From Gemmatimonadota bacterium (GTDB lineage: Bacteria; Gemmatimonadota; Gemmatimonadetes; Gemmatimonadales; GWC2-71-9): DNA of 50,015 nucleotides. Under the pieces are notes generated by a model. That model saw nothing but the letters and a program-made list of their open reading frames with translations, searched no databases and was not told the DNA's origin. This document shows positions 26,412 to 35,107 of the stretch, piece after piece; positions within the stretch are counted from its first letter, which is position 1; each line of letters opens with the position of its first letter. The translations under genes were made by a program, and so were the position numbers. The DNA lies in the NCBI GenBank assembly GCA_003221005.1, contig QHTZ01000080.1:1-50015 (forward strand). Direction: 5' to 3'.

Positions 26412-26896
26412 CGGTGGCCGCCCCAGCCCGCCCGGGCGCTCCCGCTGTCGGGGATCTCGCCCCCGATTTCACACTGGCGTCGACCGCTGGCGCGGACGTC
26501 ACGCTCTCGAGCTTTCGTGGCACGCAACAGGTGCTGCTCGCGTTTTTCCCCCTCGCCTTCACGTCCACGTGCACGGCCGAGATGTGCGCGTTCAGCGAGG
26601 ACTTCGACCAGTTCGCGCGCGCGCGAACGGCCGTGCTGCCCATCAGCGTGGATTCCGTGCCTACGCTGAAGGAGTTCAAGGCGAAGCACGCGATCAAAGT
26701 GGATCTGCTGTCGGACTTCAAGCGGCAGGTGTCGCGCGCCTACGGCACCCTGCTCGAGGCAAAGTTTCACAGCAACCGGTCCTACTTCCTCATTGACCGC
26801 GAGGGACGGATCCGGTGGCAGCACACCGAGGCCGAGCTCAAGCACCGGCGGGACGACGCCGAGCTGCTGCGTCAGATCGAGGCGCTCGCGGGGTAG
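26408..26896 (+). CDS. Peroxiredoxin, AhpE/BCP-like
   Basis: 162 aa from the GTG at 26408 overlapping the upstream stop. The thioredoxin-fold peroxidase motif is intact: VGDLAPDFTLASTAGADVTL, LLAFFPLAFTSTCTAEMCAF with the TxxC peroxidatic Cys, and LPISVDSVPTLKEFKAKH. A second Cys five residues on (CTAEMC) matches BCP-type atypical 2-Cys enzymes, so an intramolecular disulfide is possible. It ends LLRQIEALAG. It reduces peroxides in the cytoplasm, fitting the nearby SOD. The ABC ATPase gene starts immediately after the stop. Confidence 0.93.
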   Translation: MTVAAPARPGAPAVGDLAPDFTLASTAGADVTLSSFRGTQQVLLAFFPLAFTSTCTAEMCAFSEDFDQFARARTAVLPISVDSVPTLKEFKAKHAIKVDLLSDFKRQVSRAYGTLLEAKFHSNRSYFLIDREGRIRWQHTEAELKHRRDDAELLRQIEALAG

Positions 26897-27964
26897 ATGG
26901 CCCGGGTCGCGCTGCGCAACCTCACCAAGGGATTCGGGGCCGGCGCGAAACCCGTGCTACGAGACCTCTCGCTCGAGGTGAGCGACGGGGAATTCGTCGT
27001 CCTCCTGGGGCCGTCGGGGTGCGGGAAGACGACGGCCCTGCGCTGCGTCGCGGGTCTCGAGAGCCCGGACTCGGGCGAGATCCTGATCGGCGACCGCGAC
27101 GTCACGCTGCTGCCTCCCGCCGAGCGCGATGTCGCGATGGTGTTCCAGAATTACGCCCTGTACCCGCACCTCACCGCGCGCCAGAACATCGCGTTCCCCC
27201 TCGAGATGCGCGGGCTGCGCAAGACGGAGGTGTCCCGGCGGGTCCAGGAGACAGCGGCGCGCCTCGGCCTGGGCGAGCTGCTCGACCGGCGCCCAGGGCA
27301 GCTGTCGGGCGGGCAACGGCAGCGGGTCGCCCTGGGCCGCGCCATCGTCCGCGCGCCGCAGGTGTTCCTGTTCGACGAGCCGCTCTCCAATCTCGACGCC
27401 AGGCTGCGGGTTGAGACACGCGCCGAGCTGCTGAAGCTGCACCGGGCATTGGGCGCGACCATGGTGTACGTGACGCACGACCAGGTCGAAGCCATGACCA
27501 TGGGACAGCGCATCGCGGTGCTCCATGAGGGACGCCTGCATCAGGTCGGCACGCCGGCAGAAGTGTACCGGCGCCCCGCGGACGTGTTCGTCGCGCGCTT
27601 CATCGGGAGTCCCGGCATGAACATCCTCCGCGGGACCGCGCTCGAGCGCCGCGGCGAAACGGTCGTGGACTGCGGCAGCTTCACTGTGCCGGTGACACTG
27701 TCGGACTACGCGGGCCAGGTCCACCTGGGGGTGCGTCCCGAGCACGTGGCGATGTGCGGACCGGACCAGGGGCAGGGCAACGCTCAGGTCCTGGTGGTCG
27801 AGCCCCTGGGAGCGGAAACGCTCGTGCACCTGGACGTCGCCGGCCAGGCCCTCGTCGCTCGAGTGCCGGGGATCGTCGACGTGCGTGCGGGAGACCGCGT
27901 GGGGTTCCGCTTGGACCGTCACCACCTGCACCTCTTCGACGTGGCGGAGGCGCGGCTCGCATGA
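26897..27964 (+). CDS. Carbohydrate ABC transporter ATP-binding protein (MalK/UgpC type)
   Basis: 355 aa. The ABC motifs are all present: Walker A LLGPSGCGKTTALRCVAG, Q-loop VFQNYALYPHLTARQNI, signature GQLSGGQRQRVALGRAI, Walker B VFLFDEPLSNLDARLR and switch MVYVTHDQVEAM. A C-terminal TOBE/MalK regulatory domain is marked by VFVARFIGSPGMNILRG and HLGVRPEHV. These features place it with CUT1 sugar importers. Its start abuts the peroxiredoxin stop and its stop overlaps the next ATG. It powers the permeases at 29241 and 31012 and could in principle serve other sugar permeases. Confidence 0.96.
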   Translation: MARVALRNLTKGFGAGAKPVLRDLSLEVSDGEFVVLLGPSGCGKTTALRCVAGLESPDSGEILIGDRDVTLLPPAERDVAMVFQNYALYPHLTARQNIAFPLEMRGLRKTEVSRRVQETAARLGLGELLDRRPGQLSGGQRQRVALGRAIVRAPQVFLFDEPLSNLDARLRVETRAELLKLHRALGATMVYVTHDQVEAMTMGQRIAVLHEGRLHQVGTPAEVYRRPADVFVARFIGSPGMNILRGTALERRGETVVDCGSFTVPVTLSDYAGQVHLGVRPEHVAMCGPDQGQGNAQVLVVEPLGAETLVHLDVAGQALVARVPGIVDVRAGDRVGFRLDRHHLHLFDVAEARLA

Positions 27965-29244
27965 CGCGGCGGGCGGCGCTCGCGCTGCTGCTCTGGGGGT
28001 GTGGGTCGGTCGGAGGGTCGAGCGGGGGTGGGGTGGAGGTGGTGCGGCTCGCGCATCGGGCCCGGGGCCCGGAAGTGAGTGTTGCAGAGAGTTTGCTCGA
28101 CCGCTACCGAAACCTTAATCCCGGACTGCAGGTGGCACAGCTTGCCGCCGCCACCAACGCGGGATACCGGGAGCGGCTCTTCAAGTCCCTCAGCACCGGG
28201 ACGCCGCCCGATGCATTCCTCCTCGACCACGGCGATGTGCCCGCTGCGATTGAGCGAGGTTGGCTGCTGGACCTGGCGCCCTACCTGAGCCGGGCCGGAG
28301 TGGATCAGGAGGCATTCAATCCCGCGGTGCTCGCGATCTTCCGCCGCGGGAGTGCGCTGTACGCCCTGCCACGCGGGTACTCGCCCGTCGTCGTCGCCTA
28401 CAACAAGGACCTGTTCGACCGCGCCGGGCTACCCTATCCCACGGACGACTGGACGTGGGACGACTTCCTCCGCGTCGCCCGGCTGCTCACGCGCGACAAC
28501 GACGGCGACGGCGAGATCGACCAGTGGGGGACGTCGTTCGAGCGCGGTGTCGCAGCCTGGCTGCCGTGGCTCTGGTCGGGGGGCGGTGACGTCCTGTGCG
28601 CCGACGGACGGCGCGCCAGGGGTTGCCTCGACTCCCCGACCACGATCGCGGCGCTGCGCTGGTACACGGGGTGGGTGACGACGGAACGCGTCGCGCCGCC
28701 CCCCACCGGTCGGCCGAGCTGGAGCGGCACGGACCTGGGAGCCTTCGCGAACGGCGGGATCGCGATGGTGACCGTCGTCCACGGCGCCATCCCCAGCTCG
28801 CGTCCCCCGATCGCCGCTCGTGGTCTGCGCGTGGGCTTCGTCGAGCTGCCGCATCGCGCCGGCTTCGCGCCCGCCACCGCCCTCTATGCGTCGGGCTATG
28901 CAGTCCCGCGAGTGACACTGCGGCGCCGACTGGCGATCGAGCTCGCCGCCTCCCTCGCCGACTCGTTGGCTGCCGCGACGCGGGGCGACGCCGGCCTCGA
29001 GCTGCCGGCCGTCACCGCTGCGGCAGTCGCTCTGGTCGCGCAGGACACGTCCGGCCGGGAGGCCGCGTTTCTCCGTGCCGCAGCGCACGGTCGTGTCCCC
29101 TGGTCGGCGCGCGTCGAGCGGTGGCCGGAGCTCGAGGCGGTGCTACCGGACTTGATGGACCGGGTCCTCGGGGGTGGCCGTCCGGAAGCCGCGGCGCGCG
29201 ACATGGCGCGCCGCCTCGACCGGCTGCTCGGCGCGGTGCGGTGA
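27961..29244 (+). CDS. Extracellular solute-binding lipoprotein (sugar ABC)
   Basis: 427 aa from the ATG at 27961, overlapping the ATPase stop. The signal ends in a lipobox, LALLLWGCGSVGG. Solute-binding family 1 features are SLLDRYRNLNPGLQVAQLA, LYALPRGYSPVVVAYNKDLF, FDRAGLPYPTDDWTWDDFLR and LTRDNDGDGEIDQWG. The order and length match maltose/multiple-sugar binding proteins. It captures the sugar at the cell surface or in the periplasm for the two permeases downstream. Its stop overlaps the next GTG. The nearby alpha-galactosidase suggests alpha-galactosides such as melibiose or raffinose. Confidence 0.93.
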   Translation: MTRRAALALLLWGCGSVGGSSGGGVEVVRLAHRARGPEVSVAESLLDRYRNLNPGLQVAQLAAATNAGYRERLFKSLSTGTPPDAFLLDHGDVPAAIERGWLLDLAPYLSRAGVDQEAFNPAVLAIFRRGSALYALPRGYSPVVVAYNKDLFDRAGLPYPTDDWTWDDFLRVARLLTRDNDGDGEIDQWGTSFERGVAAWLPWLWSGGGDVLCADGRRARGCLDSPTTIAALRWYTGWVTTERVAPPPTGRPSWSGTDLGAFANGGIAMVTVVHGAIPSSRPPIAARGLRVGFVELPHRAGFAPATALYASGYAVPRVTLRRRLAIELAASLADSLAAATRGDAGLELPAVTAAAVALVAQDTSGREAAFLRAAAHGRVPWSARVERWPELEAVLPDLMDRVLGGGRPEAAARDMARRLDRLLGAVR

Positions 29245-31019
29245 GCCCGCTCGCACGGTGGCGGACCGCCGCCTTCGCAGGTGGCGCGGTCTCGGCCATC
29301 CTCACCCTCGCCGCCGCGCACGCGGCGGCAACGCGCGCCGCGCGCACGTTCGCCGAGCGGAGTGCCGTGACGGTCGCGGGCTACCTCGCGCTGGTTACGC
29401 CGGTCGCGAAGGGCCGATCGGGCTACGACCTCCCGCAGCTCCTGATTCAGGCGCGCGCCCTCGTCACGCTTCCCGGATGGACTCCGCAGGTAGAGGTCTA
29501 CCATGGTACGGCGCCCCTCGTGCACGGGACCGCCGCGCCGCTCACGCCTGCGGACGTCGAGCGGCTGCGCCGCGACGAAGCGATCGCGTGGGTGCGGGGC
29601 GCGGCCGTGGCGCCACTCTTCGACCCGGACGGTTGGGGTGTCGTAGGCGCAGTGAGCGTGCGTGCTCCGCACCTCGGACCCCGCTGGTTCGGATGGTGGG
29701 GGCTCGCGGTGCTCGCTCTCGCTCTCGCGCTCGCCGGAGCGGCTGCGCGCGCCATTGGCGTCGAGTCGAGCGCGCCGGCCAAGGCGTTCCTACGTTATCG
29801 GGCCGCCGCGCTGCTCCTCGGCATTGCCGCCTATGCCGACGCCCGCGTCGCCGCCCGGCGCGCGATCGATCGCTGGCTCACGGATACTCGCGCACTCGTG
29901 CAGGAGGCGGCCGCTACCCCGGAGCGGCCCGCCCTTGCGGACCTGGCGGGACTGCTCGGGCGCGGCGAGCTCGTGCCCGGAGACAGCGGTAGTGCGGCGC
30001 CCCGGCGCCGCTCGGTAGGGGGCGTCTTCCTGGCCAGCGTCCCAGTGCGGCTGGGACCGGGTCGGTGGGCCGAGCTGCGGGTGCCGGTAGGCGATGCGTC
30101 CGGCTATGCACTCTTGTTCGGTACGCTCGGCCTGGCGCTGTTGGGCCCGGCCTTGGTGTGGATCGCCGCCTGGGGCCAGCGTGCGACCCGCAAGCCGCGG
30201 TACCTGCGGGAGACCGTCGCGGCCTGGGCGTTCGTCGCGCCCGCGCTGTGTCATATGGCGGTCTTCTCGGCCGCGCCACTGTTGCTCGCCTTGTACGCGT
30301 CGGTTCACCGCTGGGACGTTGCCGATCCAGGGACTCCGTTCATCGGCCTCGCTAACTTCACGCGCCTGGTACGCGATCCACTAGCCTGGATCTCGCTCCG
30401 CAATACGGCGTGCTACGCGCTGTACGTGCCGGTGACGATGGCGCTCGCTTTGGCGACGGCACTCGCGCTGCCGCGCCGCGCTTGGAGCGGGGGGGCGATA
30501 CGCGGGCTGCTCCTGTTGCCCTACGTCTGCTCGGGCGTCGCGGTGGCGCTCGTGTGGGAGTGGTGGTGCGAACCGTACCACTGGCTCGGGAGGCCCGGCA
30601 CGGCCCTGCCCGCCCTGATGGCGGCAGCGGTGGCGGTGCAGCTGGGATATCAGGTGACGCTGTTCCACGCGGGGCTCGAGGCGATTCCCTCCGTGTACGC
30701 CGATGCCGCGCGGGTAGATGGAGCGGGCGCGTGGCGGCGGTTCTGGCGCATCACCTTTCCGCTGCTTGAGCCCGTGACGCGTTTCGTCTTTCTCACGGGT
30801 GTGGTGGGCGCGTTCCAGGTCTTCACCTACGTCTACGTGCTGACCGAGGGGGGACCGCTCCACCACACGGACACGCTCGCGTACCGCGCCTACCAGGTCG
30901 GATGGGAGCGGTTGGAATTCGGCTACGCCGCGGCGATCACCGTCTGCCTCTGCCTCGTGCTGCTCGTGGTGACGCGCGCACAGGTGAGGCAGCTGGCACG
31001 GGAGGTCGGGCGTGCGTGA
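29241..31019 (+). CDS. Sugar ABC permease (MalF type) with large N-terminal sensor-like extension
   Basis: 592 aa, about double the usual 290-320. The C-terminal half (from about residue 320) is a regular permease: WAFVAPALCHMAVFSAAPLL, FIGLANFTRLVRDPLAWISL and the EAA loop YADAARVDGAGAWRRFWRIT. The first 310 residues hold a membrane helix (AGGAVSAILTLAAAHAA), an extracytoplasmic block (to about 150), another helix (WGLAVLALALALAGAAARA), a second block (about 195-280) and a third helix (LLFGTLGLALLGPALVWIAA). These blocks resemble Cache/CHASE-type ectodomains in layout only. MalF carries its periplasmic insert elsewhere, so this is a different architecture. The start overlaps the binding-protein stop. 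Confidence 0.88.
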   Translation: MSPLARWRTAAFAGGAVSAILTLAAAHAAATRAARTFAERSAVTVAGYLALVTPVAKGRSGYDLPQLLIQARALVTLPGWTPQVEVYHGTAPLVHGTAAPLTPADVERLRRDEAIAWVRGAAVAPLFDPDGWGVVGAVSVRAPHLGPRWFGWWGLAVLALALALAGAAARAIGVESSAPAKAFLRYRAAALLLGIAAYADARVAARRAIDRWLTDTRALVQEAAATPERPALADLAGLLGRGELVPGDSGSAAPRRRSVGGVFLASVPVRLGPGRWAELRVPVGDASGYALLFGTLGLALLGPALVWIAAWGQRATRKPRYLRETVAAWAFVAPALCHMAVFSAAPLLLALYASVHRWDVADPGTPFIGLANFTRLVRDPLAWISLRNTACYALYVPVTMALALATALALPRRAWSGGAIRGLLLLPYVCSGVAVALVWEWWCEPYHWLGRPGTALPALMAAAVAVQLGYQVTLFHAGLEAIPSVYADAARVDGAGAWRRFWRITFPLLEPVTRFVFLTGVVGAFQVFTYVYVLTEGGPLHHTDTLAYRAYQVGWERLEFGYAAAITVCLCLVLLVVTRAQVRQLAREVGRA

Positions 31020-31710
31020 CGGGATCGCGGCGCTCACGGAGCTGCCAGTCGCCCGCTTCTACCTCAACACGCTGGTGTTCGTGGGATGCTCGGTGCTGGC
31101 GCAGCTCTGCACTTGCACGACCGCCGCCTACGCCTTCGCCCGCCTGCGCTTCCCGGGGCGGGACCGCGTGTTCGCCGCGGTGCTCGCCCTCCTGACAGTT
31201 CCCACGATCGTGCTGCTCGTGCCGCGCTTCCTCATGATCGACGCGCTCGGGTGGGTGGACACGTACGCGGGCCTCCTCTCAACCGAGCTCGTCTCCGTGT
31301 GGGGGATCGTGCTGCTGCGGCAGTTTTTTCTTGGGCTGCCGCGCGATCTCGAAGACGCCGCCCGGCTCGATGGAGCGGGCGAGTGGACGATATTCTGGCG
31401 GGTCGCGCTGCCGCTGTCCCGGCCGGCGCTCGCGACGTTCGCGGTCCTCGTCTTCGCGGAGCAGTGGCGCAGCTTCCTGTGGCCGCTTGTCATCATGCGC
31501 TCGCCTGAGCGGCAGGTCGTGGAGGTGGGCCTGGCCCAGTTACACGACGTGTACCATGGCAACTGGCCGTTCGAGATGGCGGTGGCAGCGGCGGCGGCGC
31601 TGCCGATGCTCGTCCTGTACGCCGTTACGCAGAAATGGGTCATTCAAGGGATTCAGTGGACAGGGGTGAGCTGGACAGGAGAAGCAAAAGCTAGACGCAC
31701 AGACGCATAG
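31012..31710 (+). CDS. Sugar ABC permease (MalG type), short N-terminus
   Basis: 232 aa from a GTG overlapping the previous stop. It has the MalG-type features YLNTLVFVGCSVLAQLCTCT, AYAFARLRFPGRDRVFAAVL, PTIVLLVPRFLMIDALGWVD and EAA loop EDAARLDGAGEWTIFWRVA. Family members are about 275-300 aa with a first helix before this point. That helix is absent here, since the upstream sequence belongs to the previous gene. The last residues (EAKARRTDA) are encoded by one arm of a long hairpin and look like an added tail. It pairs with the fused permease to form the channel. Confidence 0.9.
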   Translation: MRDGIAALTELPVARFYLNTLVFVGCSVLAQLCTCTTAAYAFARLRFPGRDRVFAAVLALLTVPTIVLLVPRFLMIDALGWVDTYAGLLSTELVSVWGIVLLRQFFLGLPRDLEDAARLDGAGEWTIFWRVALPLSRPALATFAVLVFAEQWRSFLWPLVIMRSPERQVVEVGLAQLHDVYHGNWPFEMAVAAAAALPMLVLYAVTQKWVIQGIQWTGVSWTGEAKARRTDA

Positions 31711-31784
31711 CGGATAACAGGCCTTAGGTGAGAGGACGGCCTACTCACTGACGACTGTTCACCGCTGCGCGTCTATCCGTCTAG
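31691..31784. repeat. Long imperfect hairpin 1 between convergent permease and alpha-galactosidase genes
   Basis: The 23-base arm 31691-31713 matches the reverse complement of 31762-31784 at 19 of 23 positions; the loop is about 48 bases. Arms contain repeats of an AGACGCA/AGACGGA word. Each arm contains a stop codon (permease TAG at 31708-31710; galactosidase stop at 31781-31783). It probably acts as a bidirectional terminator. Confidence 0.7.
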
Positions 31785-34543
31785 TTCTTGCCTTTCCGCG
31801 CAGTTGCCGATTGCCGGAAGCGCAACTCCCACTCGATGTCCTTCCCCTCACCACCAGCCCACGTCAGCACCGCGTGGCCAGACTCGAGCCGCGTCACCGT
31901 GCATGGAGCGCTCGCCTTGCACGTCGCGGGTCGCATTCCCTTGGGCGCTGCGATCGTGACCGCGTAAGGGCGGCTGTCGAGGTTGGTGGAGCGGCCTTGC
32001 AGCGTCCGCGTAGCGGTGTTCCAGGTCTCCGACGCGACGTCCACCGCGCCCTGCACGACGTGGCGCGTGGTGCCGATCACCTGCGGCCGCGTAGCCGCGG
32101 GCCGGATCGCAATCGTCAGGGAGGCGTGCGGGTCGAGCTTCGCGCTCACCATGTCTGTCAGATCGGCGAGCGGCGTATCCCGCCACACGTCGTATGCGTT
32201 GAAGCGCTTGCCGCTGATTCCGAGCTTCACGAGCGGCGCCGCGACCAGCCCTGGCTCGTCCTCCCAGTTGGCGAGTACCACGGTCCACCACGCAGGTGCT
32301 CCCTCCGCGAGCCAGATGTTGGCGGGCCGGTCGCGCCGTGTGCTCCACAGGCCGCCGCCGCCGTAGGTGCGCACCGCGAGTATGTTCTCGCCTCCCCAGT
32401 TGAGCGCGTCGTGCGGCACGGCGTAGCGACGGAACGCTTCCCGCTCGCCGCGGTGGCGCGGTGGAAAGGCACCGGTCTGCCCGACCTTCACGCCATTCAC
32501 GAATGTCTCGTCGACGTCGTCGATCTTCCCCAACTCCAGGCGTGCAGTCCGTCCGTCTGCCTGTCCGGCCGACCGCCCGGGCGGGGTGCCGGGCAAGGAG
32601 AAGCGCGTCCGGTACCACGCATATCCCTCGTAGCCGGGATGTCCCGCCCGCTCCCAGGACTCGGGGACCGGGAGCGTCTCCCACGCCGTCTCGTCGTAGT
32701 TCCGAGCGGCGTACGCCGGGTCGTCGCCGGTGCGGAACCTCCAGGGCCCCCGCATCCGATATGACTCGTCTCCCGCGACGAGCGCGGGTGCCACGTCAGG
32801 CTCGGCGCTCACCGCCCCGATGGGCCGGCCCACGGCCGCTGCCACAGGGAGCGCGCGTTGCAGCAGCGGCAGCCGTTCGGGCGGCAGCTTCGGAAGATTG
32901 TCAGAGAGCATCGTCATTTCGCCCGAGACGGCCACGATCGACGCCCACAGCTCCGCTTCGGATGGCGACAGCGGCGCACGGACGACGAGGCAGTCGGGAT
33001 CATTGAGCCAGGCCCCGCGGTGGTAGAAGCTGCGCAGCGCTGCCACCCGTGCCGGCGTCTGGATGCCGCTCCAGCTCGCATCGACGTCGGGACCCACGCG
33101 CATCCCGTTCACGAGTCCGGTGGCATGCTGCAGCGGCGCGCCGCAGCCCAGCAGGAACGTCTCCGTGCCCGCGCCGTCCCGCAGCGCGCCCAGTCCCATG
33201 CGATATGCCTCGGCATGCGTAAGGCCGCCGTAATGCGAGCTGTCTCCCGTCGCCCAGAACAAGAAGTCGAGCTTCAGGTAGTCGTAACCCCACTCTTGCA
33301 CCGCCCGGCGCGCGAGATCGAAGAGCCACTGCCGTGCCGCCGGGTGGGCACCATCGAGCGCGTAGGCGCGACCGCCCCAGTCCTCGCGTGCGTCCCAAAC
33401 GATCGGCGCATTCCCATCGGCGCCTTTTAGGAGCCAGTCCGGATGCGCCGCGGGAATGCCCGACCGTTCGGTGACCGCGAAGGGCGCAAGCCACAGCCCG
33501 GCCTGGAACCCCCGGCCGTGGATCTGGTCGGTGAGCCAGCGGTGGCCGTGCGGGAACTTGTCGTTCGTCATCCAGTCACCCGCTGACCGCTGGTAGCCGT
33601 CGTCCAGCTGGATGTAGCGAAGGAAGCGGCGGTCGAAGCGGCCGGCGCAGAACTCCGCGTTGGCGATGACGTCCGTTTCGGTGACGCCCCCCCGCAGCTC
33701 ATGCCACGAGCACCAGCCGGCGGGCGCCGGGACGGTGGCCAGCCGCTCGCGGTCCACCGGTGACGCGGGAACGAACAGAGCGCGCAGGGCGTCGAGGCCG
33801 TCGCCGCTTGGCTGGTAGCACAGCTTGAGCCACGACGTGTCGCCCTCGGGGCGGAGCGGGCGCCCGGGCGCCCACTCGCTCGTCGCCTCCAGCCCTTCCT
33901 TGGAGATCCGCACCTTCCCCTCGCCGGGCCCGCCCGCCTCGAATCCCAGCCCGAGGCCGCGAGCCGCGCGCGTGAGACCCAGGGCGCCGTAGCTCACGAG
34001 CTCGGGGCCGTCGGGATGCAATGGCAGGGCCACGATGCGGCTTCCGCTCCTTGAATCGTATCCGTTCACCAGGGCGAGGAGCGGAGCACCGCCGGGCATC
34101 ACGTCGTCCGCGGGCACGTCGAAGAAGCGAACGCCCCGCACGCTGGGCAGCTCGCGATCAGGATAGACGCTGACGCCGATCGCCGCCTGGGGTGTCGCGG
34201 CTGCGGTCGTGGCGAACAGCTCGGCCTCGAGGACGACCCCGGCCGCGTGCCCGCGCACAATCACGGATTCGCCACCGGGCGGGCGCCGGTTCCCCACGGT
34301 GCTATATTCCAGATCGGCGAGGGTGACGAGGCGATCGGCGATCCGGGCGCCGAGTGTGACAGTCTGGAAGAGCGGAACGGGTTGCTCCTCCCCGAGGTAC
34401 CAGAGCGACCAGCGCCGCCGGTCGTCGAGCTCGAACCGCAAGCGGCCGACCGACCTGCCACCCCACCGTGCGGCCGCCCGGGGAGGGCGGAGCAGGGCAG
34501 TGGAGGCGGCCCCTGTCAGGAGGATGAACGTGCGGCGATTCAT
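31781..34543 (-). CDS. Tat-exported GH36-type alpha-galactosidase with beta-sandwich insert
   Basis: 920 aa from the ATG at 34543 (an ATG at 34579 is less likely). The start NRRTFILLTGAASTALL is a twin-arginine signal. The catalytic barrel shows PAGWCSWHELRGGVTETDV, RYIQLDDGYQRSAGDWM, and GYDYLKLDFLFWATG with the likely nucleophile Asp near residue 424. GMRVGPDVDASWSG carries the likely acid/base near 487, as in clan GH-D. After the barrel, about residues 600-730 form a GH2-like galactose-binding beta-sandwich (GYAWYRTRFSLPG; KIDDVDETFVNGVKVGQTG), then a C-terminal beta domain. It probably cleaves alpha-galactosides outside the cytoplasm for the convergent ABC importer. Exact specificity is unknown. 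Confidence 0.85.
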   Translation of the reverse strand: MNRRTFILLTGAASTALLRPPRAAARWGGRSVGRLRFELDDRRRWSLWYLGEEQPVPLFQTVTLGARIADRLVTLADLEYSTVGNRRPPGGESVIVRGHAAGVVLEAELFATTAAATPQAAIGVSVYPDRELPSVRGVRFFDVPADDVMPGGAPLLALVNGYDSRSGSRIVALPLHPDGPELVSYGALGLTRAARGLGLGFEAGGPGEGKVRISKEGLEATSEWAPGRPLRPEGDTSWLKLCYQPSGDGLDALRALFVPASPVDRERLATVPAPAGWCSWHELRGGVTETDVIANAEFCAGRFDRRFLRYIQLDDGYQRSAGDWMTNDKFPHGHRWLTDQIHGRGFQAGLWLAPFAVTERSGIPAAHPDWLLKGADGNAPIVWDAREDWGGRAYALDGAHPAARQWLFDLARRAVQEWGYDYLKLDFLFWATGDSSHYGGLTHAEAYRMGLGALRDGAGTETFLLGCGAPLQHATGLVNGMRVGPDVDASWSGIQTPARVAALRSFYHRGAWLNDPDCLVVRAPLSPSEAELWASIVAVSGEMTMLSDNLPKLPPERLPLLQRALPVAAAVGRPIGAVSAEPDVAPALVAGDESYRMRGPWRFRTGDDPAYAARNYDETAWETLPVPESWERAGHPGYEGYAWYRTRFSLPGTPPGRSAGQADGRTARLELGKIDDVDETFVNGVKVGQTGAFPPRHRGEREAFRRYAVPHDALNWGGENILAVRTYGGGGLWSTRRDRPANIWLAEGAPAWWTVVLANWEDEPGLVAAPLVKLGISGKRFNAYDVWRDTPLADLTDMVSAKLDPHASLTIAIRPAATRPQVIGTTRHVVQGAVDVASETWNTATRTLQGRSTNLDSRPYAVTIAAPKGMRPATCKASAPCTVTRLESGHAVLTWAGGEGKDIEWELRFRQSATARKGKN

Positions 34544-35087
34544 CGCCTCAATGTTGGTAGTGGCTGCGATTTTGTCCACGCGACTCGCGGCCCAGTCGTA
34601 CGCGACGCTCGGCTTCGTCGGTACGCTGGGTGGCGGCTGGCAGGTCGAGGTCGGCGAGTTCGGCTACATGCACGGGATCCACGTCGGACCGCTGCGGTCG
34701 CTGATGATCGGCGCGCGGCTGGGCTCCTTCATCGACGAAGGCGCGATCGTCGGCGGGACGCGTGGGTTTGTCGGCGGCGGCGTGCTCTCCACGCGCACGG
34801 GGATCGCCAGTCTGGCGGATGTCGGAAACGAGACCAACCCGGCCGCCCTCGGCCTCGACCTCACGATCGAAGTGGCGGGGTACGCGGGCACGAAATCGCC
34901 GCTCCCGCAGGGCTCCCCGTGGGCAGCGGCGTCGGTGCTTCCCGGCCTGCGGGTCGGCGGTGGCGACGGCCTGCGCTACGGCCTTGTTGTCGGGCCGACC
35001 GTGTTTTTCGGAAACCCGACGGACGTGCGCGCGTTGCTCGCCCTCCGCTTCGAGCTGCCGCTGGCGCGCGGGAAGCACCATCCCTAG
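34530..35087 (+). CDS. Secreted, possibly outer-membrane, protein of unknown function
   Basis: 185 aa. The GTG at 34530 is preferred because AGGAGG lies 6 bases upstream; an ATG at 34524 directly abuts the ribosome site. The signal peptide MRRFIASMLVVAAILSTRLA ends at AAQS. The mature part has alternating strands and Gly-rich turns (LGFVGTLGGGWQVEVGEFGY; MIGARLGSFIDEGAIVGGTR; GLDLTIEVAGYAGTKSPL; LRYGLVVGPTVFFGNP) and ends ALRFELPLARGKHHP, like a small beta-barrel. No family is recognised. Its start overlaps by 14 bases the divergent alpha-galactosidase start. Confidence 0.7.
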   Translation: MRRFIASMLVVAAILSTRLAAQSYATLGFVGTLGGGWQVEVGEFGYMHGIHVGPLRSLMIGARLGSFIDEGAIVGGTRGFVGGGVLSTRTGIASLADVGNETNPAALGLDLTIEVAGYAGTKSPLPQGSPWAAASVLPGLRVGGGDGLRYGLVVGPTVFFGNPTDVRALLALRFELPLARGKHHP

Positions 35088-35090
35088 CTT

Positions 35091-35107
35091 AGCGGCCGAT
35101 GGCCGCT
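35091..35107 (+). promoter_or_regulatory. Hairpin enclosing the histidine kinase start codon
   Basis: AGCGGCC (35091-35097) pairs perfectly with GGCCGCT (35101-35107) around GAT. The ATG of the kinase gene (35099-35101) straddles the loop. No Shine-Dalgarno is visible upstream. The hairpin could lower translation initiation; alternatively it may help terminate the preceding gene. Confidence 0.4.
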
